NCBI RefSeq assembly: GCF_964026725.1
Contig: NZ_OZ034691.1
Location: 1,116,001 to 1,180,000, forward strand
Source of the DNA: Wolbachia endosymbiont (group B) of Germaria angustata
GTDB lineage: Bacteria; Pseudomonadota; Alphaproteobacteria; Rickettsiales; Anaplasmataceae
Length of the DNA stretch: 64,000 bases
Direction: 5' to 3'
A program made the position numbers and the translations under genes. Shown in pieces: positions 9,327 through 19,104 of the stretch. Numbering within the stretch: the stretch's first letter is position 1; the number at the start of each line of letters is the position of its first letter. The notes under the pieces were generated by a model that had not been told where the DNA came from, made no database searches, and saw only the letters and a program-made list of their open reading frames with translations.

Positions 9327-9515
9327 ATGGTAGAGCTCATGGGCAACAAGAAATTAATAGTTCGTATTAGTTGTAGTTATGAAGTAAATCGATTAGCAGA
9401 GTTGTATCTATTAGATGCGTATGAAAAATTAGTGTTAAGTAAACCAATAAAAGCGAGCAAAAAGGAAGAAAACTCTGAATATAAGAAAGTAGATTTGAGG
9501 ACGGTAAAATGGTAA
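9327..9515 (+). CDS. Small conserved phage protein preceding the recombinase
   Basis: This 62-residue protein has a basic C-terminus and overlaps the recombinase start by 7 nt, so the two are translationally coupled. An alternative start is the Met at residue 5. No known domain is recognised. Its position suggests a role in regulating or helping integration, which is inference only. Confidence 0.55.
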   Translation: MVELMGNKKLIVRISCSYEVNRLAELYLLDAYEKLVLSKPIKASKKEENSEYKKVDLRTVKW

Positions 9516-11188
9516 CAGTTAGTTTATATGCAAGAGTTTCTTCAGGGAAGCAAGCACAAGAAGATACAATAGCAAGCCAAATTGCTGCTATAGAGAATCA
9601 AATTAGTATGGATGGACATAAATTATTAAATGAATATAAATTTATTGATAATGGTTATAGTGGTTCTAACATAATCCGTCCTGGTTTGGAAAAATTACGT
9701 GATAAAATAGCAGAAGGTAACATTGATAAGGTTTATATTCATTCTCCTGATCGTTTATCTCGTAAGTATGCATATCAGATGATATTACTTGAAGAGTTTA
9801 AGAAATTAGGAGTGGAAGTCATTTTTTTAAATCATCAAATTAGCGATAATCCAGAATCTCAATTACTATTACAAATGCAAGGTATGATAGCAGAATACGA
9901 ACGTGCAAAAATCATGGAACGAAGTCGTCGAGGAAAGATTTATGCAGCAAATAAGGGTTGTATAAGTGTAATGAGTGCTGCTCCTTATGGCTATCGTTAT
10001 ATAAACAAAAATACAGAAACAGGACAGGCCTTATTTGAGATTTATGAAGAAGAAGCTGAAGTTGTTCGTAAAGTATTTTCTTGGGTAGGAAGAGAAAGAG
10101 CCAGTATAGGAGAAGTATGTCGTAGGCTAAGTGCTATGTCCATTATGACGAGAACTGGAAAAGAGTATTGGGATAGGGCTGTAGTTTTGAGTATGTTAAA
10201 AAACTCTGCTTATAAAGGACAAGCAGCTTTTGGTAAAACAAGGTTTGGTGTCAAACTAAAACATATAAGACCGAAAAAAAACTCCTGCGAGCATCCAAAA
10301 GATAATTATTCTACTTATCATGTTCCAAAAGAGGATTGGATTTATATTAAAGTACCTAGTATAGTAAGCGAAGATTTATTTGAAATCGTTCAAGAACAAT
10401 TAGCTGAGAATAGAAAAATAGCAAGAACAAGACAAAGAGGAGCAAGACATTTATTGCAAGGTTTAGTAGTATGTAAGCTTTGCAATTATGCATATTATGG
10501 TACTAGCACTGCAAGGAATAAGGAGGGGGAAAAAACTAATAATCAGGTATATTATCGTTGTGTTGGCACGGATTCATACCGTTTTGGCGGTAATAAAATG
10601 TGTAACAACAAATTAATTCGTACAGATACATTAGACATGGCTGTGTGGGAAGAGGTAAAACATCTATTAAAAAATCCAAATAGAATATTAGAGGAGTATA
10701 AACGTAGACTTTCAGAACTTAAAAAATCACCACTAGATCAAAAAAGTGCTTTGCTTGAAACACAAGAAGATAAATTAAAACGAGGTATTGCAAGGTTAAT
10801 TGATAGTTATGCTCAAGAATATATTGATCAAGAAGAATTTGAGCCAAGAATTAAAGCAATGAAACAAAACTTAAAAATGGTTGAAGAACAAAAGAAAAAG
10901 ATATTTGATCAGAAAAAACTCACACAAGAGTTAACTCTAGTAGTAACAAATTTAGAGGGGTTTTCCTCTAGTATTAACTCAAGTCTTAATAATGCAGACT
11001 GGCTAACTAAACGTGATATTATTAGAACGTTAGTTAAGCGAATTGAGATTAATTTTGAGGATGTAAACATCGTGTTTAGAGTAAAAGAGCTTCCAGACTC
11101 TTTTCATATGGAGAAAAATCAATGCTTGCAATGTTGTTGTAGGGGTAGGAGTATCATTTCTTGGTATGAAGCCTGCAAGGCCACTTAA
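9509..11188 (+). CDS. Large serine recombinase (WO prophage integrase)
   Basis: This is a site-specific integrase. The N-terminal resolvase domain starts YARVSSGKQ, with the nucleophile at Ser11 or Ser12, and continues with DNGYSGSN and SPDRLSRK. Next come the recombinase domain (about 160-270), a zinc ribbon with Cys pairs (CKLCNYAY and CVGTDSYRF...MC, about 322-370) and a coiled-coil region (about 395-490). The length of 559 residues is normal. The last residues (CLQCCCRGRSIISWYEACKAT) are unlike a recombinase and overlap a truncated RepA-like gene in another frame, as expected if the gene's end lies across an attachment junction. Confidence 0.88.
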   Translation: MVTVSLYARVSSGKQAQEDTIASQIAAIENQISMDGHKLLNEYKFIDNGYSGSNIIRPGLEKLRDKIAEGNIDKVYIHSPDRLSRKYAYQMILLEEFKKLGVEVIFLNHQISDNPESQLLLQMQGMIAEYERAKIMERSRRGKIYAANKGCISVMSAAPYGYRYINKNTETGQALFEIYEEEAEVVRKVFSWVGRERASIGEVCRRLSAMSIMTRTGKEYWDRAVVLSMLKNSAYKGQAAFGKTRFGVKLKHIRPKKNSCEHPKDNYSTYHVPKEDWIYIKVPSIVSEDLFEIVQEQLAENRKIARTRQRGARHLLQGLVVCKLCNYAYYGTSTARNKEGEKTNNQVYYRCVGTDSYRFGGNKMCNNKLIRTDTLDMAVWEEVKHLLKNPNRILEEYKRRLSELKKSPLDQKSALLETQEDKLKRGIARLIDSYAQEYIDQEEFEPRIKAMKQNLKMVEEQKKKIFDQKKLTQELTLVVTNLEGFSSSINSSLNNADWLTKRDIIRTLVKRIEINFEDVNIVFRVKELPDSFHMEKNQCLQCCCRGRSIISWYEACKAT

Positions 11189-11705
11189 GATATTCTATCT
11201 ACAGAATGAAATGGAATATGATTACATAAGAGAGCGCTTACAGAAGCTAAGAATCAGCAAGAAAACCCTTGATGCAGGAACAGAAAACTTAGTTATTACT
11301 AAAAAAGTACAGTTAACTTTGAATGTGGAAAAAATAAAAGAAATTATGTCGGAAAATCTCGATGTAAAAACAGTTGATCTTATAGTGATAGACTCTCTTT
11401 TTGATTATAGGAGTATGATCTCTTTTCTGCAAAATAGTATTGATGAACTACGCTCTATAACTAATCCTGCTGCTGGAGTAATAGTTACACATTACACCAA
11501 AAAAATGTCAACAACCACGTTAAAAAAGAATCCATTTCAAGCATTGAGTGGTGCTAATGTTTTAAGAAGTTTATATACATCTGGAGTAATGATATTTAGG
11601 CCAGAAAGGAATACTCTGCAATTGATGTACGAACTTAAAAACGGCAAACCAATACCAACAAAATTCATAAATATGGTTAACGGACGCTGGATAGCTACAG
11701 CTTAA
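11166..11705 (+). pseudogene. 3' part of a RepA-like AAA ATPase gene, 5' end missing
   Basis: The 179 residues hold the C-terminal half of a RecA-fold RepA ATPase: FYLQNEMEYDYIRERLQ, a Walker B-like strand (VDLIVIDSLFDY), and VIVTHYTKK. There is no Walker A. Upstream, the same frame reads into VGVSFLGMKP, the usual lead-in of such ATPases, but this overlaps the recombinase 3' end. The 5' half is therefore lost or replaced. It is probably the remaining side of a gene into which the recombinase element integrated. Confidence 0.65.
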
Positions 11706-11740
11706 CCAAATTTCTAAACTTTAAATATATTGGAGATTTT

Positions 11741-13885
11741 ATGGATATCTATTGTGATTTTAATACTGCAGCTCCACGAAAAAATGCACCGTTAGTAGAA
11801 AAAGAACAACTTAAAGCTCAGCTTCTGTTAAATATCAGATCATGCCTTTCTTATCTATTGCCAAGAGGGATTTTTCGTGGTGATAAGTTTTATGTAGGCA
11901 ATGTACAAGGTGATAAAGGAAAGAGTCTAGTAGTAGAATTAAGTGGCAGTGAAGCTGGCCTATGGCATGATTTTGCAACAGGAGAAGGTGGTGACATTAT
12001 CGACCTTTGGGTAGAAGTGCATAGAAAAAGTACTAGAACAGAGTTTACTGAAGTAATGGACTCTATAGCTGAATGGCTTGGTCATTTTAAAAAGATCAAA
12101 ACTGACAAAACTGCAGGTAATCCAACTGCATATTGGGATTATTACGATGAAAAAGGCCAAGCTCTTGTTAGAGTATATCGTTATGATGATGATAGTGGAA
12201 AGAGATATCTTCCTTTTGATATCAAAAAATCCACCTTTAGTGTACCAGAGATAAGGCCACTATATAATATTCCAGGTATTTTAAAGTCCGATAAAGTTGT
12301 TCTGGTTGAGGGAGAAAAATGTGCAGAAGCGCTGATAGAGAAAGGAATAATTGCAACAACAGCAATGTCAGGAGCAAATGCACCTATTGAGAAGACAGAT
12401 TGGACTCCACTTAAAGGTAAACACATTATTATTTGGCCAGATAATGATGAAGCAGGCAAACGATATGCTGAAAATGCTGCAAAAAAGCTGTTAGATCTTG
12501 GAGTTGCATCACTTGCTGTGCTTGAAATTCCTCAAGATAAGCCTGAGAAATGGGATGCCGCTGATTGTGTAAAGGAGGGTATAAGCATTGAAGAATTTTT
12601 AGCTTCAACTCCTTTACTTACTATTGATACCCCATCTACTGACATTCCAAATACTTCAAATATGAAAAGTTTAGAAAGATCTACAAAACAGCCGCTTAAC
12701 ATTTTAGACTGGAGTGTGAGTCGTTATTTAGGTTCAGTACCAATACAAAGGTTTCTTGTTGAAGGTTTATTTCCTTTAGGTGTTACCTCAATAGTAGCTG
12801 CTATGGGAGATACAGGTAAAGGTATGCTACTCCTTGACTTGGCACTTAAGGTTGCAAGTGATGCAGATCAGATATGTGGTTTTGGTTCCCTTGTTACAGA
12901 GCATGGATCAGTGGTGATTTTTTCAGCAGAAGATGATGCAGGTGAGATACACCGTCGTCTTGATCGTCTTGATCCTAGTAGCAAGAGAGCAGAATATCAA
13001 AATCGATTATTTATTATACCTATTCCAAATACGGGAGAGCCCTTTTCTATAGTGAAAAGCAACATGCGTGGTAAATGTCCTGAAACTTCAGATAAATTTG
13101 AAGACATCTGTAGACAATTAGATAAAGTAAAAGATCTAAAACTAATAGTATTTGATCCACTAGTATCATTTGTCCATGCTAATATAAACTCAGATCCAGA
13201 AATGGGATATTACGCAATGGGGTTACTTGCAAACTTAGCAAATGAAACAGGAGCAGCTGTAATTGTAGCACATCATATGAGAAAACCCAAGTGCAGTGAA
13301 CCGATTACGACTGTGGAACAGGCAAGAGATGCGATAAGAGGTACAACTGCACTTGTTGATGGTGTGAGGTGTTCTTTTGCATTATGGCCTGCTTCAACAG
13401 AGCATCAGAATACTGTGTTTAATACATTAAAGGTTAATAAAGTTAATAATGCAGTATACCAAGGAGCTATAGTTAAGTCTAATGGAGCAACAGATAGGAA
13501 TATAAGAACTTACTTACGCTCCTCAACTGGCTTGCTTGAGGATATATCTGAGGAATTTAAGCTTGGAAAATTATCTGATGAATACTTAAAAAAGATACTG
13601 ATGCAAGCTATTGCAGTGTCAGCAGAAGAAGGTCATCCGTTTACTCATACAGGTGGACCAGGAGTGTTTCAACAACGGCATAGATTACCAGCTGCATTTC
13701 ATGGTGTTAGTAGGCATAGACTTGAACGTTTAGCACAGGAACTATTAAACGAAAGAAAAATAGTAAAAGGTATGGCTACAAACTCAAAAGAGGATAAATG
13801 GCTTGATATCAAAACTGGTTCTTTTGCCAGAGGAGAAGGTAAGTTTAAGCTAGGTGCAGGAAGGTTTGAAATAGGTAACTTCTAA
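11741..13885 (+). CDS. Phage primase-helicase (TOPRIM plus RepA-type ATPase)
   Basis: This protein should start and drive phage DNA replication. The N-terminal part (to about residue 290) carries a TOPRIM primase fold: VVLVEGEKCAEAL with the catalytic Glu, and IIIWPDNDEAGKRYA with the Asp pair. The second half (about 330-600) is a RecA-like RepA ATPase with Walker A MGDTGKGM, Walker B LIVFDPLVSF and the AHHMRKP segment. At 714 residues it is full length, with GGAG before ATG. It follows the broken RepA fragment by 35 nt. Confidence 0.82.
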   Translation: MDIYCDFNTAAPRKNAPLVEKEQLKAQLLLNIRSCLSYLLPRGIFRGDKFYVGNVQGDKGKSLVVELSGSEAGLWHDFATGEGGDIIDLWVEVHRKSTRTEFTEVMDSIAEWLGHFKKIKTDKTAGNPTAYWDYYDEKGQALVRVYRYDDDSGKRYLPFDIKKSTFSVPEIRPLYNIPGILKSDKVVLVEGEKCAEALIEKGIIATTAMSGANAPIEKTDWTPLKGKHIIIWPDNDEAGKRYAENAAKKLLDLGVASLAVLEIPQDKPEKWDAADCVKEGISIEEFLASTPLLTIDTPSTDIPNTSNMKSLERSTKQPLNILDWSVSRYLGSVPIQRFLVEGLFPLGVTSIVAAMGDTGKGMLLLDLALKVASDADQICGFGSLVTEHGSVVIFSAEDDAGEIHRRLDRLDPSSKRAEYQNRLFIIPIPNTGEPFSIVKSNMRGKCPETSDKFEDICRQLDKVKDLKLIVFDPLVSFVHANINSDPEMGYYAMGLLANLANETGAAVIVAHHMRKPKCSEPITTVEQARDAIRGTTALVDGVRCSFALWPASTEHQNTVFNTLKVNKVNNAVYQGAIVKSNGATDRNIRTYLRSSTGLLEDISEEFKLGKLSDEYLKKILMQAIAVSAEEGHPFTHTGGPGVFQQRHRLPAAFHGVSRHRLERLAQELLNERKIVKGMATNSKEDKWLDIKTGSFARGEGKFKLGAGRFEIGNF

Positions 13886-14650
13886 AAAATACTTAAAGCT
13901 CACTTATGAAAGTTTTGTGGGTTCATTTTGTCTCTCTGAAAGTAAGGTTTTAAGAACAAAAAATGAATTCCACACGACCAAATTTCCATGATTTCCGGAA
14001 AATTTATCAAGATTTGGAAATTAGAGTATATTCACACTTAAACTATTGAAATTCGTTGATTTTTAGCCATCTAATATAAGAAATATTACGTTTCCATTTC
14101 CAAAAAATTTAGCTAATTTGGTAATACTCAAACCCGCTACAGTGGCTGATTTCCACTTTCCGAGAATCTTATATATTATATATATATAAATAATAATAAA
14201 TGATATAATAATAAACTAATATAAAATACAATAACTATAGTAATGGTTCATAGTAACTTTTGAGCAAAAAGAAAGAAGTTTGGAAAAGTAGTCACTAATA
14301 GAAATACAACACAGAGACAAAAATACGAAAAACCTACTATTGCATTTTGAACAACTTGAAAAAAAAGATGAAGGACCTAAAAGTGAAAGACAAAACAATT
14401 TATAATAGCGTTTTAAAAAGACTCTATGACCCAAGGGTACCAATTATACCACCTTGACCTAAAGAACGCTTATAACAGCCCTTAAAAGCCGATTAACACC
14501 ATGTCCTAACTTACAAGAAAGACCCTATGTTAGTTTTATCACGTTTTACTTTAGTTGTAAAGAAATTTTTTTAATGTATGAGACAGATTTGTATAGTCGA
14601 TACTTTACGTAACTTATGGCGCTTAATTGGTTATTTAGTATCTCTAAAAC
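13886..14650. other. Non-coding region after the primase-helicase gene
   Basis: No supported gene is present. A nested palindrome (TTTCCGGAAA at 13992-14001 between CCAAAT at 13978 and ATTTGG at 14012) and a very AT-rich tract (about 14168-14235) lie here. Both are possible replication or regulatory features. The minus-strand frame at 14216-14443 is Phe/Ser/Leu-rich and looks spurious. Confidence 0.4.
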
Positions 14651-15766
14651 TTAACGAGTTGCTTTTATAACCAAAGTAAAAGGGTTAATACGGTAGCCAT
14701 AATCTTTACGTGATGATCCAGGCCAACCAACTGTTTGAATCACATCATTACGTTCGATGTTTAATCCTAACTTTTTAGCTAAAGTGGTTTTTATTGTTCT
14801 TTGGATTGTGTTTATTGGTTTTCTAATGTAATGTTCTGGGTCTGCTTCTGGATCAAGATTTAGGCGCTTTTCTATTTCAGTTATGCTAAGCAACATGTGT
14901 TTTTCAGGGGGTAATTCTTTTTTACAATCATTCAAAAATTGTTCAAATAATATGCGAAAAACTTTCATACATGTTACAGCTTTCTTATTTAGAATCTCTA
15001 TATTGTTTACGTAAAGTGAGCCCTCTATCAATTGCAACTTTAGTAATTCCTTCTCTTTAGGAGGTTCAATTAGATTAAGTGAAGTATGCAAAATTTGCAT
15101 TGAAGTATTTGGTATTAACTCTGGTACTCCTCTTTGTACTGCTTCTTGAAATACTTCAATTAAAGTCTGATGCTGAAAGAAAAGGTCAACCATTTTTACT
15201 ATGGGCAAATCAAGAGGTATGTTTGATGGATTTTTTCTCAGTATTATTAATACAGTTGGATTAGCTTTAAGCTTATCTATCGTTAAGAATGTTGGATTGG
15301 TGCAAAAATCAAGTATGATTAAACTTACAATCTTACCTTGTCCACCAACATGATAAACTCCACTTTCCACTTTTTGCCACATAAAATTTGTATCACTTAG
15401 CTGACCTTCAAACCAATTCATAAATTTCTCTGGGTTAAAATATACAGATAAGCGGTGAAATCTTTGCTTCTTGTAGGTATTAGGTAAAATATCACGGTTA
15501 CAATTTTCACAAATTATATTATCGCATGCTTCGTTAAAGTCCTCATCAATGAAAATCTCATTGTTACAGTATGGATCAACTATATTTGGCCAATCTAATT
15601 TATCTTGTCTACGAGAGCAGATAATGTAAGACCTCTCTTGCATCTTAATTAATTCAAGATCTGACAAATACCTTGCTGCTTTGATGTAATTTTGATTTGG
15701 ATTAACCCAAGAGCTGCCAGAATTAAGAAGATCAGAGATTTGCTCTTGGCAAGATTGTAAGACCAT
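14651..15766 (-). CDS. Unknown protein with Cys cluster and C-terminal winged-helix-like region
   Basis: This is the second gene of an opposite-strand pair inside the prophage; its start overlaps the end of its partner by 35 nt. It has 371 residues. A Cys-rich segment (CSRRQ...YCNN...CDNIICENC, about 50-95) looks like a zinc site. The last about 100 residues (EIEKRLNLDPEADPEHYIRK to DYGYRINP) look like an OmpR-type winged helix that would bind DNA. The middle is unrecognised. It could be a regulator or part of a phage-defence pair; I cannot decide. Confidence 0.65.
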   Translation of the reverse strand: MVLQSCQEQISDLLNSGSSWVNPNQNYIKAARYLSDLELIKMQERSYIICSRRQDKLDWPNIVDPYCNNEIFIDEDFNEACDNIICENCNRDILPNTYKKQRFHRLSVYFNPEKFMNWFEGQLSDTNFMWQKVESGVYHVGGQGKIVSLIILDFCTNPTFLTIDKLKANPTVLIILRKNPSNIPLDLPIVKMVDLFFQHQTLIEVFQEAVQRGVPELIPNTSMQILHTSLNLIEPPKEKELLKLQLIEGSLYVNNIEILNKKAVTCMKVFRILFEQFLNDCKKELPPEKHMLLSITEIEKRLNLDPEADPEHYIRKPINTIQRTIKTTLAKKLGLNIERNDVIQTVGWPGSSRKDYGYRINPFTLVIKATR

Positions 15767-16964
15767 AAAATTGTTTTATGTATGCTTTAAAATCCTCTCT
15801 TTCCCTTTTATTCAGAGGATGTTCAGAGTAGTAAATTGCTATATACTCATCACTTCTCTTGAAAAATAAGCCTATCTTTTTGCCTTGAAATATTACTTTA
15901 ATCGACTCTATAAGTGGCACTATGTTTCCTACAAATGGCTTTAAAACATGCAATTCCGGTGCAATAGGATCATATGGAGCGACAGTCAAAGTGATATTAG
16001 TATAGCTGTAATTGAAACGATTTGACTGAAACTTTAACTCAAAAACACGAATATTTGAATCAGATTCATTAATACAAGTTTCTATAAATTTATGCACCTG
16101 TTCCGCGAAATTTTTATCCTGCACATCTACAAAAATACATTCGCAGCCAAAGTAACAACTTGCAATGCTATTTGCTATTTCTATAGCTTGATCAATATTT
16201 CTAGCACCAAGATCTACCTGAGTGCCATTTAGTAGAAAATCCAAAATCATCCACTCTGCCTTATGGCCATGAATAACTTTGTTTGAATTTAACAACAAAT
16301 CTATATCGCTAGCTTTTCGTATTAACACATATAAACGATTCTGATGATAGAAGAAACCTTGTAGTTGATTCTCGAAACTGTCATTTCTCTTAATGTTATC
16401 TTCTTTCAGTATTTGTTGTATGATTTCCTCTGAGATAAAGTCCTTAAATGGAGTACTTGGTCGTCTTGGTATTTTTTGTAAGGCAAAAGACATGAAACTC
16501 TTTCTTTGTATTTTTTCAAAGTGATAGACAGACTTTAAAAGATTGTAATCTGCATGAAACAGTAGAAACAGCAAAGACTTCTTATCATATTTATTATTAT
16601 TTTTTACAAGGTAGGATTTCATGAGTTCTGTAGTTAATGCAGATCTTGCAATTTCACTGACAGTAACTTCTAGTTTTGCACGGTCAAAACAGGTAATCAA
16701 GTAGTAAGTAACGAGAGAATCGGAATAATTAGCAATCACTTTACGTTTGTATTGTACAAATGTATTATCGTAACTTTCATCATCAAAGAGTTGAGCGTTT
16801 AATTTATCTTTAAAGGAGTTTTGAAAAATAATATTTAATTGCTTACCAGAAAGTGAATCTATCCAAGACTGACGTATTTTTGTATTGTGAAAACGATCAA
16901 GCAAATGGTTAACAGGGACTTCTAAATCATCTTCCCAAAATTTACGATTTGGATAAATGTTCAT
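15732..16964 (-). CDS. Unknown protein, partner of the winged-helix-like gene
   Basis: This 410-residue protein shows no signal peptide or membrane segment. It contains alternating hydrophobic strands in its second half (WMILDFLLNGTQVDLG, CECIFVDVQDKNF) but no motif I can name. It is first in a two-gene minus-strand unit and is divergent from the RuvC-like gene across 217 nt that contain a palindrome. The overlap with the downstream gene suggests that the two products work together. Confidence 0.6.
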   Translation of the reverse strand: MNIYPNRKFWEDDLEVPVNHLLDRFHNTKIRQSWIDSLSGKQLNIIFQNSFKDKLNAQLFDDESYDNTFVQYKRKVIANYSDSLVTYYLITCFDRAKLEVTVSEIARSALTTELMKSYLVKNNNKYDKKSLLFLLFHADYNLLKSVYHFEKIQRKSFMSFALQKIPRRPSTPFKDFISEEIIQQILKEDNIKRNDSFENQLQGFFYHQNRLYVLIRKASDIDLLLNSNKVIHGHKAEWMILDFLLNGTQVDLGARNIDQAIEIANSIASCYFGCECIFVDVQDKNFAEQVHKFIETCINESDSNIRVFELKFQSNRFNYSYTNITLTVAPYDPIAPELHVLKPFVGNIVPLIESIKVIFQGKKIGLFFKRSDEYIAIYYSEHPLNKREREDFKAYIKQFYGLTILPRANL

Positions 16965-16996
16965 AAGAAACTAACCACACCATAATAACATAATAG

Positions 16997-17010
16997 ACTA
17001 TTTAAATAGT
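16997..17010. promoter_or_regulatory. 14-bp perfect palindrome in a divergent intergenic region
   Basis: ACTATTTAAATAGT is a perfect palindrome 33 nt before the start of the minus-strand pair and about 170 nt before the RuvC-like gene. It is well placed for an operator bound by a dimeric regulator, possibly the winged-helix-like product of the same operon. AT-rich DNA makes chance palindromes likely. Confidence 0.3.
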
Positions 17011-17181
17011 TAAGATAGAAATCTGAAAGTCTTGACCAATAATTATGCAAGGGCTGTTTACTGATTTTTAACCAAGTTTTTTCTAAAAAGTTTGCTTAAG
17101 AAGAAGATTTTTTGGACAAAAATTTTTCAAATCCTGAATATATATTATATAGCACTCTAGCAAAACAAATTCTGAATATAA

Positions 17182-17646
17182 ATGTCAACCCTAACACTGG
17201 ACCTTGGCAAACAAACAGGCTGGGCAATTCTAACCAATGGAGTAATTGAAAGTGGAAGCAAAAGTTTTCATGGTAGCCGTTTTAGCGGAGGTGGCATGTG
17301 CTTCTTGAATTTTCGTAATTGGCTCAATTCTTTGAAAGACATTTCTGCAGTGTATTTTGAGGAAGTGAGAAGACATCTAGGAACTGATGCAGCGCATTGC
17401 TATGGCGGTTTTCTCGCAGTTCTGTCTGCTTGGTGTGAAGAGAACAATATTCCCTACCAAGGTGTTAATGTTAAAACTATAAAACGCTTTATAGCAGGCA
17501 AAGGCAATGCAAGTAAGAGTGAAGTTATTGAAGCGATACGTGAAAAAGGTTTTTCACCTAGAGATGATAATCAAGCAGATGCTTTGGCATTAATGTTCTA
17601 CGTTATGAATCTTAGTAAAGATTTTAACACATTAAAAATACCATAG
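17182..17646 (+). CDS. RuvC-like Holliday-junction resolvase of phage type
   Basis: This is an RNase H-fold nuclease. Acidic residues are in the expected places: LTLDLGKQTGWA (first Asp), VYFEEVRRH (Glu) and DDNQADALALM (C-terminal Asp pair). It has 154 residues, the usual size of crossover-junction nucleases in phage replication modules, and probably resolves branched DNA before packaging. Confidence 0.8.
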   Translation: MSTLTLDLGKQTGWAILTNGVIESGSKSFHGSRFSGGGMCFLNFRNWLNSLKDISAVYFEEVRRHLGTDAAHCYGGFLAVLSAWCEENNIPYQGVNVKTIKRFIAGKGNASKSEVIEAIREKGFSPRDDNQADALALMFYVMNLSKDFNTLKIP

Positions 17647-17759
17647 AAAGTGGGTCCTTTCGGCCATACTGGCGGGTTTGGTGGTGCTGACCCCAAGCCT
17701 TCTTTAGCGTCAGACATATTTTAAATATTAACTTTTTAATTATTAAGAATTTAAATTAT
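17647..17759. other. GC-rich intergenic patch after the RuvC-like gene
   Basis: The first half (about 17650-17700) is far richer in G and C than its surroundings. It contains GGGTC and GACCC arms that could pair. It is also open in frame past the RuvC stop for 25 codons (GPFGHTGGFGGADPKPS). It may be a foreign scrap or a structured element; there is no gene call. Confidence 0.35.
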
Positions 17760-18980
17760 ATGAATTTAGCAATCCACTACTATCCTACTCGAAATCTGGT
17801 CGAATATGAGCGTAATCCGCGTAAAAATGACGATGTAGTCAACAGAATGTGTGCTTCAATCAGGGAATTCGGCTTTCGTATACCAATAGTTGCAAAAAGC
17901 GATGGAACTGTGGTTGATGGTCATTTAAGACTTAAAGCAGCAAGAAAACTTGGTATGGAAAGTATTCCAGTGGTCTTAAGTGATAATCTAAATGAACCAC
18001 AAACCAAAGCTTTTCGATTACTGGCAAATCAATCAGCTAATTGGGCAAAGTGGGATGATGATCTTTTAAAGGTAGAAATTCAAGAGCTAGAAGATTTGCA
18101 GTTTGACCTTAAAATGACAGGATTTGAATTGGAAAAAGTTCAACGGTTTCTCGATGATTTTGATGGTGAAAAAGAAGATCTTTCTGACTTAGTTGTTGAT
18201 GACAAAAAGGTAGAAATAACAAAACTAGGTGATCTATGGATTTTAGGTGATCATAGAATCTATTGTGGTGATAGCTCTGTAATTGAATCATATAAAGCAC
18301 TGTTAGATGATAAAATGGCAGACATTACTATTTGTGATCCTCCATATAACGTTGACTATGGTAGTAGCCAAGAGAGAGAAGATAAAAAAATATTAAACGA
18401 TAATCAAGGTGAAAAGTATGAGCTTTTTCTCTATGACATCTGTTCCAATATTTTAGCATATACGAAGGGAGCAATTTACATCTGCATATCATCATCAGAG
18501 TTTTCAACGTTGCAAAAAGTATTTGAGGAGGCAGGAGGAAAATGGTCAACATTTATCATTTGGGCAAAAAATCACTTTACGCTAGGAAGATCAGATTATC
18601 AAAGACAATACGAAGCAATGCTCTATGGATGGAAAAGCGGCAATAAACGTGAGTGGCTTGGAGGAAGAAATCAAAGTGATCTATGGTTTTATGATAAGCC
18701 AACGCACAATACACTACATCCAACGATGAAGCCAGTAGAGCTAATGGAGAGAGCAATAGTAAACAGCAGCAGATCAGGAGACATAGTACTTGATCCATTT
18801 AGCGGTTCTGGAAGTACACTGATTGCATGTGAGAGAACAGGAAGAATTTGCAGAACAATAGAGCTAGATTCAAAGTTTGTAGATGTAACCATAAAACGTT
18901 GGCAAATATACACAGGTAGGGAGGCAATTCTTTCTGGTACTGGTAAAACTTTTGCAGAAATTCAAGAAGAAAAACAGTAA
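17760..18980 (+). CDS. ParB-domain DNA methyltransferase
   Basis: This fusion has an N-terminal ParB/Srx-like domain (about 1-120; VVDGHLRLKAARKLG) and a C-terminal amino-methyltransferase of the N6-adenine/N4-cytosine class (about 165-390). The catalytic motif is DPPYNVDYG and the AdoMet-binding motif is LDPFSGSGSTLIACE. The order with DPPY first is the beta class. It has 406 residues and is intact. It probably methylates phage or host DNA; no restriction enzyme lies next to it. Confidence 0.85.
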   Translation: MNLAIHYYPTRNLVEYERNPRKNDDVVNRMCASIREFGFRIPIVAKSDGTVVDGHLRLKAARKLGMESIPVVLSDNLNEPQTKAFRLLANQSANWAKWDDDLLKVEIQELEDLQFDLKMTGFELEKVQRFLDDFDGEKEDLSDLVVDDKKVEITKLGDLWILGDHRIYCGDSSVIESYKALLDDKMADITICDPPYNVDYGSSQEREDKKILNDNQGEKYELFLYDICSNILAYTKGAIYICISSSEFSTLQKVFEEAGGKWSTFIIWAKNHFTLGRSDYQRQYEAMLYGWKSGNKREWLGGRNQSDLWFYDKPTHNTLHPTMKPVELMERAIVNSSRSGDIVLDPFSGSGSTLIACERTGRICRTIELDSKFVDVTIKRWQIYTGREAILSGTGKTFAEIQEEKQ

Positions 18981-19104
18981 GAAAAAAGTGGAAGAGATAA
19001 TGCAAACAGAAATTTAGTAAGCCTGAGTAGGTGTAATATTAATTTACTGGTATATACCGTATTTTAATGAGTTTAGTGTAGTAAATAACTTTGGATTAAA
19101 TGTG

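Noticed and set aside
14216..14443. 75-codon minus-strand frame in the gap after the primase
   Set aside because: Cys/Ser/Phe-rich composition, no ribosome site, and it runs through a simple AT tract.
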